Assembly: GCF_001449115.1 (NCBI RefSeq)
Contig: NZ_LAIJ01000002.1
Coordinates: 124,001-188,000 of the forward strand
Origin: Occallatibacter gabretensis
Lineage (GTDB): Bacteria > Acidobacteriota > Terriglobia > Terriglobales > Acidobacteriaceae
Direction: 5' to 3'
Length of the DNA: 64,000 bases
This document shows positions 43,511 through 52,102 of the stretch, piece by piece. The translations under genes and the position numbers were made by a program. The notes under the pieces were generated by a model. It searched no databases and was not told the DNA's origin. It was given only the letters and a program-made list of their open reading frames with translations. Each line of letters begins with the position of its first letter. Positions within the stretch are counted from its first letter, which is position 1.

Positions 43511-44902
43511 ATGAGGCACGGGGCAACGGAAAGAATAGTTCTATCGCTGGCAGTTTTGCTGGCCACAACGGCATACGCGCAGCAGGCTCCTCAGACGCAG
43601 CCTCCGGCACAGCCGCAAAGCCCGCCTTCTTCCACACCATCCACCACTGCTCCCGCCCCAGGCACCGCGCCAGTGGCAGGAGATACGCAGCCTTCCTCCC
43701 AACCCGCCAGTCAAAGCGCCAACCAGAGCACGGCACAGAGCCCAAGCCAGACTCAGGACAAGGAAGGCAAGGACAAAGACAAGCAGAGTCCTGCGCCCGG
43801 CACCGAGCCGGTAAAGGGCGATGTAGCCCCAGCGGTCAATGTTGATCCGGAAAAGGTAGTTGAGCCGGGCAGCCAGAAGATCAATGTCAAGCCGGGCAGC
43901 ATCGATGACGTGAGCGCCGTCGGCAATCGGGAGATTGGCGGCCGTGGTCTGGGCAACTGGTATTCCACCGATACTGAGATCAAGATGGGCAAGTCCGCCT
44001 CGATGGATATCGAGAAGAGCACTAAGTTCATCACCGACCCGGTGGTGACCGAATACGTCAATCGTATCGGTCAGAACATCGTCAAGAACTCAGACTGCAA
44101 GGTGCCGTTCACCATTAAGGTCATCGATTCGGACGAGATCAATGCGATGGCCCTCCCCGGCGGCTTCTTCTACGTCAATTCCGGCCTGATTCTCAACGCC
44201 GACGAGGAGGCCGAGCTGGCCGGCGTCATGGCGCATGAGACGGCGCACGTATGCGCGCACCATACGGCGCGTGAGATGACCCGGGCGCAGTACGCGCAGC
44301 TTGGCACCATTCCGCTGATCTTTATTGGCGGCTGGACAGGATACGGCATCTACGAAGCGGCCAATATCGGTATCCCGATGACCTTCCTGCACTTCTTCCG
44401 CGAGTTTGAGGCGCAGGCGGATTACCTGGGTGTGCAGTACATGTATCGCGCCGGGTACGATCCACAGGCATTTATCGCCTTCTTTGAGAAGGTTCAAGCG
44501 TTGGAGAAGCGCAAGCCCGGGCTTGTGGCCAAGGCATTCTCCGACCATCCACAGACGCCCGACCGCATCCTGCATTCTCAGGAGGAAATTGCACGGATTC
44601 TGCCGCCGCGCGATGAGTACACCGTTACCACGTCAGAATTTGAAGACGTTAAGGCCCGCCTGGCCCGCATTGAGAATAAGCGCCGGCTGACCGATACCAA
44701 GGACAAGAAGCCATCCCTGCGCCGTGCCAGCACCGCATCGGGCTCTGATCCCAATTCAAGCGACGGATCGAGCAGCGGCGATGATCGCCCCACGCTCAAG
44801 CGTCGCGATGATCAGGGGCAGCAAAGCGGCCAGCAGGGCAGCGGAAGCGGCAATAGCGGCGGCAGTGGCAGTGGAAGTCAACAGCCAAACCAGCAAAACT
44901 GA
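43511..44902 (+). CDS. M48-family metalloprotease with low-complexity flanks
   Basis: A 463-residue exported zinc protease. It has a signal peptide (about 1-24) and a Pro/Gln/Ser-rich stretch (about 25-100). The catalytic domain has His242-Glu243-x2-His246 (HETAH) and the third zinc ligand in the EFEAQADYLGVQYM segment. A Gly/Ser/Gln-rich C-terminal tail follows (about 405-463). The fold is like BepA/YfgC, which processes outer-membrane proteins in the periplasm. GGGGAGG just upstream supports the start at 43511. No TPR domain is seen, unlike BepA. Confidence 0.9.
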   Translation: MRHGATERIVLSLAVLLATTAYAQQAPQTQPPAQPQSPPSSTPSTTAPAPGTAPVAGDTQPSSQPASQSANQSTAQSPSQTQDKEGKDKDKQSPAPGTEPVKGDVAPAVNVDPEKVVEPGSQKINVKPGSIDDVSAVGNREIGGRGLGNWYSTDTEIKMGKSASMDIEKSTKFITDPVVTEYVNRIGQNIVKNSDCKVPFTIKVIDSDEINAMALPGGFFYVNSGLILNADEEAELAGVMAHETAHVCAHHTAREMTRAQYAQLGTIPLIFIGGWTGYGIYEAANIGIPMTFLHFFREFEAQADYLGVQYMYRAGYDPQAFIAFFEKVQALEKRKPGLVAKAFSDHPQTPDRILHSQEEIARILPPRDEYTVTTSEFEDVKARLARIENKRRLTDTKDKKPSLRRASTASGSDPNSSDGSSSGDDRPTLKRRDDQGQQSGQQGSGSGNSGGSGSGSQQPNQQN

Positions 44903-44935
44903 TTAGCACAGATGTGTTAAGTTTCTATCCCCTTC

Positions 44936-44966
44936 GTACCGCATTTGCTTCGAGCAAGTGCGGTAC
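44936..44966. terminator. Terminator after the M48 protease
   Basis: A 14-bp stem (44936-44949 with 44953-44966, one G-T pair) around TCG, 34 bp after the stop and followed by TCTGTTTG. It probably ends the protease transcript. Confidence 0.65.
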
Positions 44967-45057
44967 TCTGTTTGTGTCTCCCAGCGCTGACTTGAGAAAT
45001 GAAAATAACAGCCGATAATCCAGGCTGACTCGCCAGCTTGTCCTCTTCATTACTTTC

Positions 45058-45132
45058 GTCCATTGTTCTTTCGTACCCAAATTCCTTCCAGATAGTTTGC
45101 ATAAAATTATCCCCATTTGTGCCATGCTTATC
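45058..45132. repeat. Dispersed intergenic block, copy 2
   Basis: It matches 34586-34662 in order and spacing: GTCCATTGTTCTTTCGTACC, TTCCAGA, TTTGC, AATTA, then CCCCATTTGTGC. It is followed by a hairpin after about 12 bp, as in copy 1. Confidence 0.6.
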
Positions 45133-45144
45133 TTGAAGTGGAAA

Positions 45145-45182
45145 AAGGCCCGATCCTCTCCGCAAACCAGAGGACAGGCCTT
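45145..45182. repeat. Hairpin following repeat block copy 2
   Basis: AAGGCC pairs with GGCCTT, and TCCTCT with AGAGGA, separated by a small bulge, around a 9-nt loop. It corresponds to the hairpin after copy 1 in position but not in sequence. Confidence 0.5.
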
Positions 45183-45761
45183 GATATTTTGCGCCGTGAA
45201 GTGTCTTCGTATGGCGTTCTCAACATGATTGGATCTCAAAAGTGTCACTTTGGCCGCATTTTGACCGCATTTTCGCACTCTTTATCAATCGAAAATACGG
45301 TCGCAAAAAGTTGAAAATAAATGACTTACTTGGATGGAAAAACAGAAAATGCATGATTTTTGCTTCGTACAGAATCTGTAATTCTTTAAATCTGTGGCTT
45401 CTATGAGGCCTAAACTATTGAAAAATAAATAGATCGCATCACAGGGTACCGGTTTTTGCCACAGAATCTGTAAAACCTGCATTCCGCCCCGGAACTGCCC
45501 GTTTCACAGTCCCGGCAAATGACGCACCATTTGGCATAACAGCCCAATATCTTGCGCTGACCCGGCGCAGTATCTCAAGATAGGCGACTTCTTCAGGATT
45601 CTTCGTGGTCCGGCGCAGGCCGCCGCTGATTGTCAGGCAAAAAATTACGCTAAAAGCCGGAAAAATCCTTGAATTACCCGATGAAACCGCGTTATATACA
45701 AGATCACCGGCCAGAAAGCGAAATGACTTGCAGCCTGGCACGACCTATCTGGAGGATCTCC

Positions 45762-46031
45762 ATGCATAACGCGTCTGCCCGTCGTTCCAATCTTCTGGTT
45801 CCTGAGGTGCGCGAGGTCATGGACATCCGCCAGGCCTCGGACTATCTGGGCATATCTCCCGACACGCTGTATAAATACGCATCCGAGGGCTTTGTGCCTG
45901 CTTTCAAGCTAGGCAATCGCTGGCGCTTCAAGCGCTCGCGGCTGGATGAATGGATGGATCATCAGTCCGCCATGAATGTCAGCGGGGCCGTAGATCCGGA
46001 TCAGAAAAAGCCAGTTAAAGCCGTGTTGTAA
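45762..46031 (+). CDS. BldC/excisionase-like helix-turn-helix protein
   Basis: An 89-residue DNA-binding protein with a MerR-type winged helix-turn-helix. VMDIRQASDYLGISPDTLYK (about 19-38) and KLGNRWRFKRSRLDEWM are typical of the helix_turn_helix_17/BldC/excisionase group. GGAGG at 45751-45755 defines the start at 45762; the frame is open upstream. It could be a transcription factor, or the excisionase of a lost element given the AT-rich stretch before it. Confidence 0.85.
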   Translation: MHNASARRSNLLVPEVREVMDIRQASDYLGISPDTLYKYASEGFVPAFKLGNRWRFKRSRLDEWMDHQSAMNVSGAVDPDQKKPVKAVL

Positions 46032-46053
46032 TAGGCGAACTTTCTCCGCCTGG

Positions 46054-46407
46054 CTATTTAGGCTGATTCGCCTTGTCGACGTCCGACCACGCAAAGTTGC
46101 CCAGCAGGAACGGATGGGATGTGACCGGTGTGCTGCTTGCAGGGCTTGAGGGATACGGGTCCGACGAAGTCGTAGGAAATCCCCACACGTTTCCATTGCG
46201 CATGTCGATTACGACTCTGCCGAGCACCTGGCGGCTGGCGTCTGGCGCACGCAGCATATAAGTGCCGGGTTCAATATAGAACGGATAGGGATTCGTGCCA
46301 TCCTGCGCCTTGACTACCGTGGGAGCAAGGTAAGGGCGGAGCGCGATGACCGAAGTAGCGACGGCTATCACCAATAAAAGCAGCTTTACGAACCTGTCCG
46401 TTTTCAT
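46054..46407 (-). CDS. Small signal-anchored hypothetical protein
   Basis: A 117-residue protein. A hydrophobic segment (about 8-24) follows a short basic start, then a hydrophilic exported part with beta-like segments (FYIEPGTYMLRAPD, LGRVVIDMRNGNVWGFPT). The start at 46407 was chosen because GGAG lies 7 bp upstream; an earlier in-frame Met gives 131 residues. It probably sits in the inner membrane facing the periplasm or is secreted. No family is recognised. Confidence 0.65.
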   Translation of the reverse strand: MKTDRFVKLLLLVIAVATSVIALRPYLAPTVVKAQDGTNPYPFYIEPGTYMLRAPDASRQVLGRVVIDMRNGNVWGFPTTSSDPYPSSPASSTPVTSHPFLLGNFAWSDVDKANQPK

Positions 46408-46511
46408 GAATGTCTCCATTTCATAGGAAAGCAGCGAACCATTAGCCATGGCCTGGAGCCTCGGTTAAATGGTTCGCTGATGACATTCAGTGTATCTGCT
46501 GCGTACCAGTC

Positions 46512-49061
46512 TCAGTCGACACGCAGCGCTTTCACAGGGTCAATTGAGGCAGCGCGGCGGGCAGGGATGAGACCTGCGATTGCCGCGGCGAGAGTCAGTA
46601 CGGCGATCGCGCCCACCATGACGGACGTGTTGACGCTTGTGATCTCGTAGAGCTGCGATTTGACATAGCGCACGCAGAAGATCGAAACGGGAATGCCTAT
46701 GGCTAGTCCGATAAGGGCCTGCAACATGGCTCCCCGCATGACCATGCCGATGACCCGTGCCCTTGCGGCTCCAAGAGCCATGCGAATACCGATCTCCGGC
46801 GTGCGGCGAACGACGGTGTATGCCGTGACGCCGTAGAGCCCAATAGCGGCAAGCAGCAGGGCCAGCAAGCCGAAAAGGGAAGTGAGACGCGCAATGAGGC
46901 GCTCATCGATAAAGCGATCGTCAATCTGCTGTTGAAACGTCTGGAACTTCACGATCGTGAGGTTGGGATTGATACTCCCCAGGGTATCGCCGACAATCTT
47001 TTCAAAGCCGGCAATGGGATGGGCTGTCTGGATCACGATTGCGCCCGCGTACATAGATTGGTCTTTGTCGAGGGGATTGTCAGCATCTGGAATGCCGGCC
47101 GGTTGCGTGAGCGACAGGAAGTACATGGCGTGGTTCTTCCAATAGACGCTGGTATAGGTGGTGTCTTCCACCACGCCGACGATCTCATGCGCTCCATCCT
47201 GTGGAGTCTTGTTCGGACCTGAAAAGCCAAAACGATGGCCGATGGGATTGCGGTTGCCGAAGAATTGCTTGACGAACTCCTGATTGACGACAGCCACGGA
47301 TGGCGCGTTGAGCGTGTCCTGCGATGTAAATCCTCGTCCCGAGACGACGTGCGTGCCCACCGAATCAAAGTATTCCGGCGTGCCCTTCACCCACGAAGCG
47401 CCTTTATTGATGTCGTTCTCGCCCTGAATTTTTACACCGGACCCCCAGTTGTTCTCTTCCATCGGCGTATAGGTGACGAGGCCGACTTTGAGCACGCCGG
47501 GAGTGGCGTGGAAACGGTCCACGATGGTCTGATAGAGAGGCTCTACCTCAGTGTTTTTGTAACCGGCCGCTTGCGGATTGATATGTGCAATGTAGCGGTT
47601 TGTTGTGTTCAGCTTCATGTCCACTCCCTCAGCCTTGCTTAGGCTCTGCGCAAACAGACCTGCGGCGACGAGAAGCACGAGCGAGAGCGCAGCCTGCAGC
47701 ACAACCAGAGCGCGCTGCAGTAAAGATGCGCCCTGCGAAGTGGTACGGGCATTGGAGCGAAGGGCTTCGGCCGGCTGGGCGCGTGCGGCCATCACCGCAG
47801 GGGCCAAACCGAAGAGGACGCCAGTGACGAGCGAAAGCGCAAAGGAGAAGCCGATGACGAGCAGGGAAGGAGAAGCATTGACCGGCATATTGTGCTGGTC
47901 AGGAAAGGCCAGCATCAGCAGTGCGCGTGCGCCAAGGTAGGAGACCGCAAGCCCAAGCAGGCCGCCCAGGCCGGAGAGGAGCACGCTTTCCGTAAGCAAC
48001 TGGCGGACGATACGGCTGCGCTGCGCGCCAAGAGCCGAGCGGATGGAAAGCTCCGCGCGGCGGCTCATGCCCCGGACGAGGAGCAAATTGGCGATATTGG
48101 CGCATGCGACCAGAAGCACCATTGCGGCAATCCACTGCAGCAGCTGGAGGTGATCCTTATAGCCATCCTGCATGTTCTGGATGCCGCCTCCGCCGGGCGA
48201 GAGCACCACATGAGTGTTGGGGAGGGCCTTCTTCGCGCGTTGATCCGTAAATGTCTTGAGCGGTGCGAACTCCTGTTTGAGGAGTGTGCTGGCCTTGGCC
48301 TGCAGCGCGGGCAGGGAGGTTCCCGGTTTTACGCGACCGATGATGTAGGCCCAGCGAGAGTCCGGATCGTTGAAGTATGGCGCACCGATGACCATATCCA
48401 TGGTGTTCATGGGCAGGAAGTATTTCGGCGGATTGGTATCGATGCGATCGCCGTAAAAGCCCTTCGGCGCAATACCGATGAGTGTGGCAGGCTTGGTATT
48501 GATGAAGAAACTGCTGCCGACAACGGAGGGATCGCCGCCGAAGTCCTGCATCCAGGTGTCATAGCTCATTACGGCAGTGATAGGTGCGCCCTTCTGGTCA
48601 TCGGAGTCCACAAACAGGCGGCCTGCGGCTGGTGAAAGGCCGAAGACTCGGAAGTAGTTTCCCGAGACGAAGGTTCCCGCCACGGATTTCGCAATGGTCT
48701 GCGGGCCGGCACGGCGGACGGTAACGGGCCGCCAGGCGTAGCCGGACTCCATTGCTGCCAGTTCTTCGAACTCCGGGAGGCTCTTCTTGAACATGTAATA
48801 GCTGTCGGTGTCGAAGAGAGAATAATCGCCGTTGTCATTCCAGCCGCCGTTGACGCAGCAATCGTCCTGGTCACCAATACGGACCAGAGTTTTGGGATCG
48901 GTGACGGGCAGGTTATGCATGAGGATGGCGTTGACCAGCGTGAAGATGGCGGAGTTAGCGCCAATGCCGAGAGCCAGCGTTAAAAGAACCGTGACGGTAA
49001 AGCCCGGTGTCTTGCGAAGCTGCCTCAGGGCGTAAACCACATCCTGCATGAGAACTCTCAT
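46512..49061 (-). CDS. Acidobacterial duplicated orphan permease (ADOP, MacB/FtsX type)
   Basis: An 849-residue membrane protein. Each half has a MacB-type periplasmic core and an FtsX-type permease domain. The N-terminal half starts with VVYALRQLRKTPGFTVTVLL and LALGIGANSAIFTLVNAIL. The second half ends with PEIGIRMALGAARARVIGMV, a FtsX segment, and ARRAASIDPVKALRVD. The family is a large acidobacterial expansion whose members usually lack an adjacent ATPase, and none is seen here. It begins after a GGAGGGG site. Its substrate is unknown. Confidence 0.92.
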   Translation of the reverse strand: MRVLMQDVVYALRQLRKTPGFTVTVLLTLALGIGANSAIFTLVNAILMHNLPVTDPKTLVRIGDQDDCCVNGGWNDNGDYSLFDTDSYYMFKKSLPEFEELAAMESGYAWRPVTVRRAGPQTIAKSVAGTFVSGNYFRVFGLSPAAGRLFVDSDDQKGAPITAVMSYDTWMQDFGGDPSVVGSSFFINTKPATLIGIAPKGFYGDRIDTNPPKYFLPMNTMDMVIGAPYFNDPDSRWAYIIGRVKPGTSLPALQAKASTLLKQEFAPLKTFTDQRAKKALPNTHVVLSPGGGGIQNMQDGYKDHLQLLQWIAAMVLLVACANIANLLLVRGMSRRAELSIRSALGAQRSRIVRQLLTESVLLSGLGGLLGLAVSYLGARALLMLAFPDQHNMPVNASPSLLVIGFSFALSLVTGVLFGLAPAVMAARAQPAEALRSNARTTSQGASLLQRALVVLQAALSLVLLVAAGLFAQSLSKAEGVDMKLNTTNRYIAHINPQAAGYKNTEVEPLYQTIVDRFHATPGVLKVGLVTYTPMEENNWGSGVKIQGENDINKGASWVKGTPEYFDSVGTHVVSGRGFTSQDTLNAPSVAVVNQEFVKQFFGNRNPIGHRFGFSGPNKTPQDGAHEIVGVVEDTTYTSVYWKNHAMYFLSLTQPAGIPDADNPLDKDQSMYAGAIVIQTAHPIAGFEKIVGDTLGSINPNLTIVKFQTFQQQIDDRFIDERLIARLTSLFGLLALLLAAIGLYGVTAYTVVRRTPEIGIRMALGAARARVIGMVMRGAMLQALIGLAIGIPVSIFCVRYVKSQLYEITSVNTSVMVGAIAVLTLAAAIAGLIPARRAASIDPVKALRVD

Positions 49062-49248
49062 CTACCCCTCCAGAAAACACAGTTGTACGTACGCTGGAGA
49101 TGCACGTGAGGTTCCACGTGTAGCGAAGATTTCGCTCTTCAGAATCAGATGGTTACGCGACTGTTACGTACTGTAACTGTTCGAAGCCGCATTCCTGTGT
49201 TCAAAAACGAACAGAGTACTGCCGGATTGAATTCCGCGCAGCGGAGAA

Positions 49249-50496
49249 TTATTTCTTAAACAGGTTCAATGGAATGGCTTCTCCCATGGCTTTATAACCT
49301 GCTGGGCCGGGATGCAGATGATCCCCGCCATCGTAGGCAGGAAGCATGCGGTCTGGGTTTTGCGGATCGCGGATCACGGCATCAAAATCGACGATCGCAT
49401 CAAAGTGGCCCGCCGCGCGAATCCATGCATTTACCGCCTGACGGTCAGCCTCGTTGATTGCGTCCGGATGGTAGTAGCCGGAGCCGGCATAGGGAGTGAT
49501 GGTCGCGCCGATGACGCGGATTCCGTGAGCATGGGCACGAGCAATCATCTGCTGATAGGCGGCGATGATGCGGGCAACGTAGGTGTCATGCTCCTGCTGC
49601 GAAACCGGATGCTGTACGGTGAGCCCGCCGAGGTCGTTAACTCCTTCAAAGACGATCACCCACTTCACGCCTGCCTGGGCAAGCACATCGCGGTCGAAAC
49701 GGGCGAGCGCATTGGGCCCGAGGCCATCAGTGAGCAGGTGATTGCCGCCGATGCCCTGATTCGTAACGCCGATATCGTGCGTTTTCTTGTCTGCCTGCAG
49801 GCGAGCGGCAAGCACGTCAGTCCAGCGATCATTGCCGTTGGTCGTCGTGCCGTGCCCGTCTGTGATGGAGTCACCGAGAGCGACAATTGTGGCCGAGTCC
49901 TTGGCGGAAGAAAGCACGTCTATGTCCGAAAGCAGATACCAGTGGTCGACGTGCTTAGCCTCCGTTAGATTTGCGGCAGAGACTGCGTCGCCATGGATGT
50001 AATACGTGGTTGCACGCGAGCCGGGATGGCCGGTCTGGCGTGCAGGCGGCGTATCGAGGTGCAGGCTTATCGCGACGTCGCTAAGAGGAGCAACGGGATA
50101 ATCAACCGGGTCGGAAACAAATTCTGCTCCGGGCGGAACAATGACATCATTCTTTCCGGCAAAAGAGAGCGCTTCATCCGTTGCCGGGTCAATGGCGGAG
50201 GATGACGACGAGACCGGACGCGCAATATGCACGGAGGTAAAGTGCAGAGCGTCGGTTCCAAACGCGTTTGAGATGTGGACGCGCAGCGTAGGACCGCCAA
50301 CGGAAAGATGCACAATCTGCCGTAGAGTCGCATCTCGAAGATCGTCTACGGGTAGCGCGTTTCCCGGTTCGGGGATCTGCTGAGAAGCCCCCCAGGAGAC
50401 GATCCAGTTGCCGGCTTGTGCTCCGCCGCAGGGAGTACCGAATAGGAGCAGCAGTATCGCCGCCAACGAGAGATTCGCTTGATGTGCAATCTTCAT
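49249..50496 (-). CDS. SGNH-family esterase, XynE-like
   Basis: A 415-residue secreted hydrolase with a signal peptide (about 1-27). The catalytic domain carries GDSITDGHG with Ser210, IGGN, GVND and the C-terminal DGGDHLHPGPAG with the Asp/His pair. The architecture resembles XynE-like acetyl-xylan or rhamnogalacturonan esterases, with an N-terminal beta domain (about 30-190) before the catalytic one. The start at 50496 is chosen for its signal peptide over a longer open frame to 50628. It is divergent from the CE15 gene. Confidence 0.85.
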   Translation of the reverse strand: MKIAHQANLSLAAILLLLFGTPCGGAQAGNWIVSWGASQQIPEPGNALPVDDLRDATLRQIVHLSVGGPTLRVHISNAFGTDALHFTSVHIARPVSSSSSAIDPATDEALSFAGKNDVIVPPGAEFVSDPVDYPVAPLSDVAISLHLDTPPARQTGHPGSRATTYYIHGDAVSAANLTEAKHVDHWYLLSDIDVLSSAKDSATIVALGDSITDGHGTTTNGNDRWTDVLAARLQADKKTHDIGVTNQGIGGNHLLTDGLGPNALARFDRDVLAQAGVKWVIVFEGVNDLGGLTVQHPVSQQEHDTYVARIIAAYQQMIARAHAHGIRVIGATITPYAGSGYYHPDAINEADRQAVNAWIRAAGHFDAIVDFDAVIRDPQNPDRMLPAYDGGDHLHPGPAGYKAMGEAIPLNLFKK

Positions 50497-50575
50497 GCAG
50501 GACCGTGTAGGATGAATCGCCTGAATAAATCGCTTTTCTGAAAGCGCAGAAAGAATATCACTCGCGGAGGATGTC

Positions 50576-52093
50576 GTGCGTCTGGTGCTGAAATCGATAC
50601 CTGTTTTGCTGATGCTTGTCTTCGCCACTGCTGCATTTACTCAGAGCAGTCCTGCGCCGGTCACGTTCACATCCGACCAGGACCAGAAGAACATGATGGA
50701 TCAACTCGGCATCAAGGCACTACGCCCGGGACCGAGCGGAAACGAGAAGGCTCCTAACCACGCCAACTACGATGAGTCGAAGGCGAATCCGTATCCGAAT
50801 CTTCCCGATCCGCTGACAATGAACAACGGCGACAAGGTGACGACGGCTCAGCAATGGTGGGATAAGCGTCGTCCTGAGATCGTAGAGATGTATTCGAAGT
50901 ATGTTTATGGCCGGGTCCCGAACAATGTGCCAAAGGTCACGTGGTCGGCGACGGTGGATCACGAGATGATCGGCTTTACGCCTGTCATTGCTAAAGACCT
51001 GATTGGCACGGTGGACAACTCGGCGTATCCGGAGATCAGCGTGAAGATTCACGCCACGCTGGTAGTGCCTGCGAATGCGAAGGGCCCGGTGCCGACACTG
51101 ATCATGTTTGGACCTGCGGGGTTTCCCAGCCCCAATGAGCCGCGCGGCGAAGCCTTGACAGAAATGAACGCAGCAATGAAGACACTGCTGATTCAGCAGG
51201 ACCCGCGACTGCAGAAGGTTTTTGACGAGCATCCGGCATGGCTGCCATTCAAAAACACTCCGTTTACCTTTCCGCAACTGAATGAAGACGGCGATCCGCC
51301 AAATCCATGGCAGCTAGTGGCAGCCGGATGGGGCTTTGTATTGCTCGATCCGGCGACAGTGCAGGCTGACAACGGCGCAGGCCTGACGCGGGGCATTATT
51401 GGCCTGGTGAACAAAGGACAGCCGCGCAGGCCGGAAGACTGGGGTGCGCTGCGTGCGTGGGCATGGGGTGCAGGCCGTACGTTGGATTACCTGGAGACAG
51501 ACCCATCAGTCGATGCAAAGCATGTGGGCATTGACGGTGTTTCTCGCTATGGTAAAGCTGCGCTGATTACGATGGCCTTCGATCAGCGCTTTTACATGGT
51601 GTTGGTAGGCTCCTCAGGCAAGGGCGGCGCGACACTGCTTCGCCGCAACTACGGCGAGGCCGTGGAGAGCCTGACCGGCGGCGAATATCACTGGATGGCG
51701 GGCAACTTCATGAAGTATGGCGCGTCTGATGCGAGCTTCGGCATCGGCAATCCGGGCCAGCTACCGGTGGACTCGAATGAGTTGATTGCGCTCTGTGCGC
51801 CTCGACTTACGTTTATCAGTTACGGCATCCCGGAAAAAGGCGATGCGCACTGGCTGGACCATGAAGGCAGCTTTATGGCCACAGTAGACGCGAACCGCGT
51901 GTTTGGGCTGCTGGGAGCCAAGGGATTGCCGGTGACAGAGGATTACCACACGGCCAAGATGCCTCCGGTGAATACCGGGTGGCTGGACGGGCAGCTTGCC
52001 TGGCGTCAGCATGATGGCGGCCATACGGATGCACCCAATATGAAGTGGTTCATTCAGTGGGCTGACAAGGCCATGGGGCACAGCGCGCAATAA
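50576..52093 (+). CDS. CE15-type glucuronoyl esterase-like hydrolase
   Basis: A 505-residue secreted alpha/beta hydrolase with a signal peptide (about 1-22). The nucleophile Ser323 is in GVSRYGKAAL, matching the CE15 G-x-S-R-x-G-K motif. The catalytic His is expected in HDGGHTDAP (about 479-483). A conserved HWLDHEGSF block precedes it. CE15 enzymes cut the ester between lignin and glucuronoxylan. The start is GTG at 50576, with GGAGG 5 bp upstream. GH35 follows 9 bp downstream. Confidence 0.88.
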   Translation: MRLVLKSIPVLLMLVFATAAFTQSSPAPVTFTSDQDQKNMMDQLGIKALRPGPSGNEKAPNHANYDESKANPYPNLPDPLTMNNGDKVTTAQQWWDKRRPEIVEMYSKYVYGRVPNNVPKVTWSATVDHEMIGFTPVIAKDLIGTVDNSAYPEISVKIHATLVVPANAKGPVPTLIMFGPAGFPSPNEPRGEALTEMNAAMKTLLIQQDPRLQKVFDEHPAWLPFKNTPFTFPQLNEDGDPPNPWQLVAAGWGFVLLDPATVQADNGAGLTRGIIGLVNKGQPRRPEDWGALRAWAWGAGRTLDYLETDPSVDAKHVGIDGVSRYGKAALITMAFDQRFYMVLVGSSGKGGATLLRRNYGEAVESLTGGEYHWMAGNFMKYGASDASFGIGNPGQLPVDSNELIALCAPRLTFISYGIPEKGDAHWLDHEGSFMATVDANRVFGLLGAKGLPVTEDYHTAKMPPVNTGWLDGQLAWRQHDGGHTDAPNMKWFIQWADKAMGHSAQ

Positions 52094-52102
52094 TCGAAGA
52101 TC

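Larger units (their letters stand above)
44903..45761. other. AT-rich gene-free stretch, 859 bp
   Basis: No convincing gene in either strand. It holds a terminator-like hairpin (44936-44966), the second copy of the dispersed block (45058-45132) with its hairpin (45145-45182), and a direct doublet CCGCATTTT near 45254-45273. The distal part is unusually A+T-rich. It looks like a worn mobile-element or integration remnant, or a long regulatory region for the BldC-like gene. Confidence 0.65.

Noticed and set aside
44917..45278. Short open frames on the minus strand in the gap before the BldC-like gene
   Set aside because: No RBS, no family signal, and they run through the dispersed block and hairpins.
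52071..52085. Possible GTGCCCCA element at the end of the CE15 gene
   Set aside because: A short match (TGGGGCAC) without the second arm; chance.
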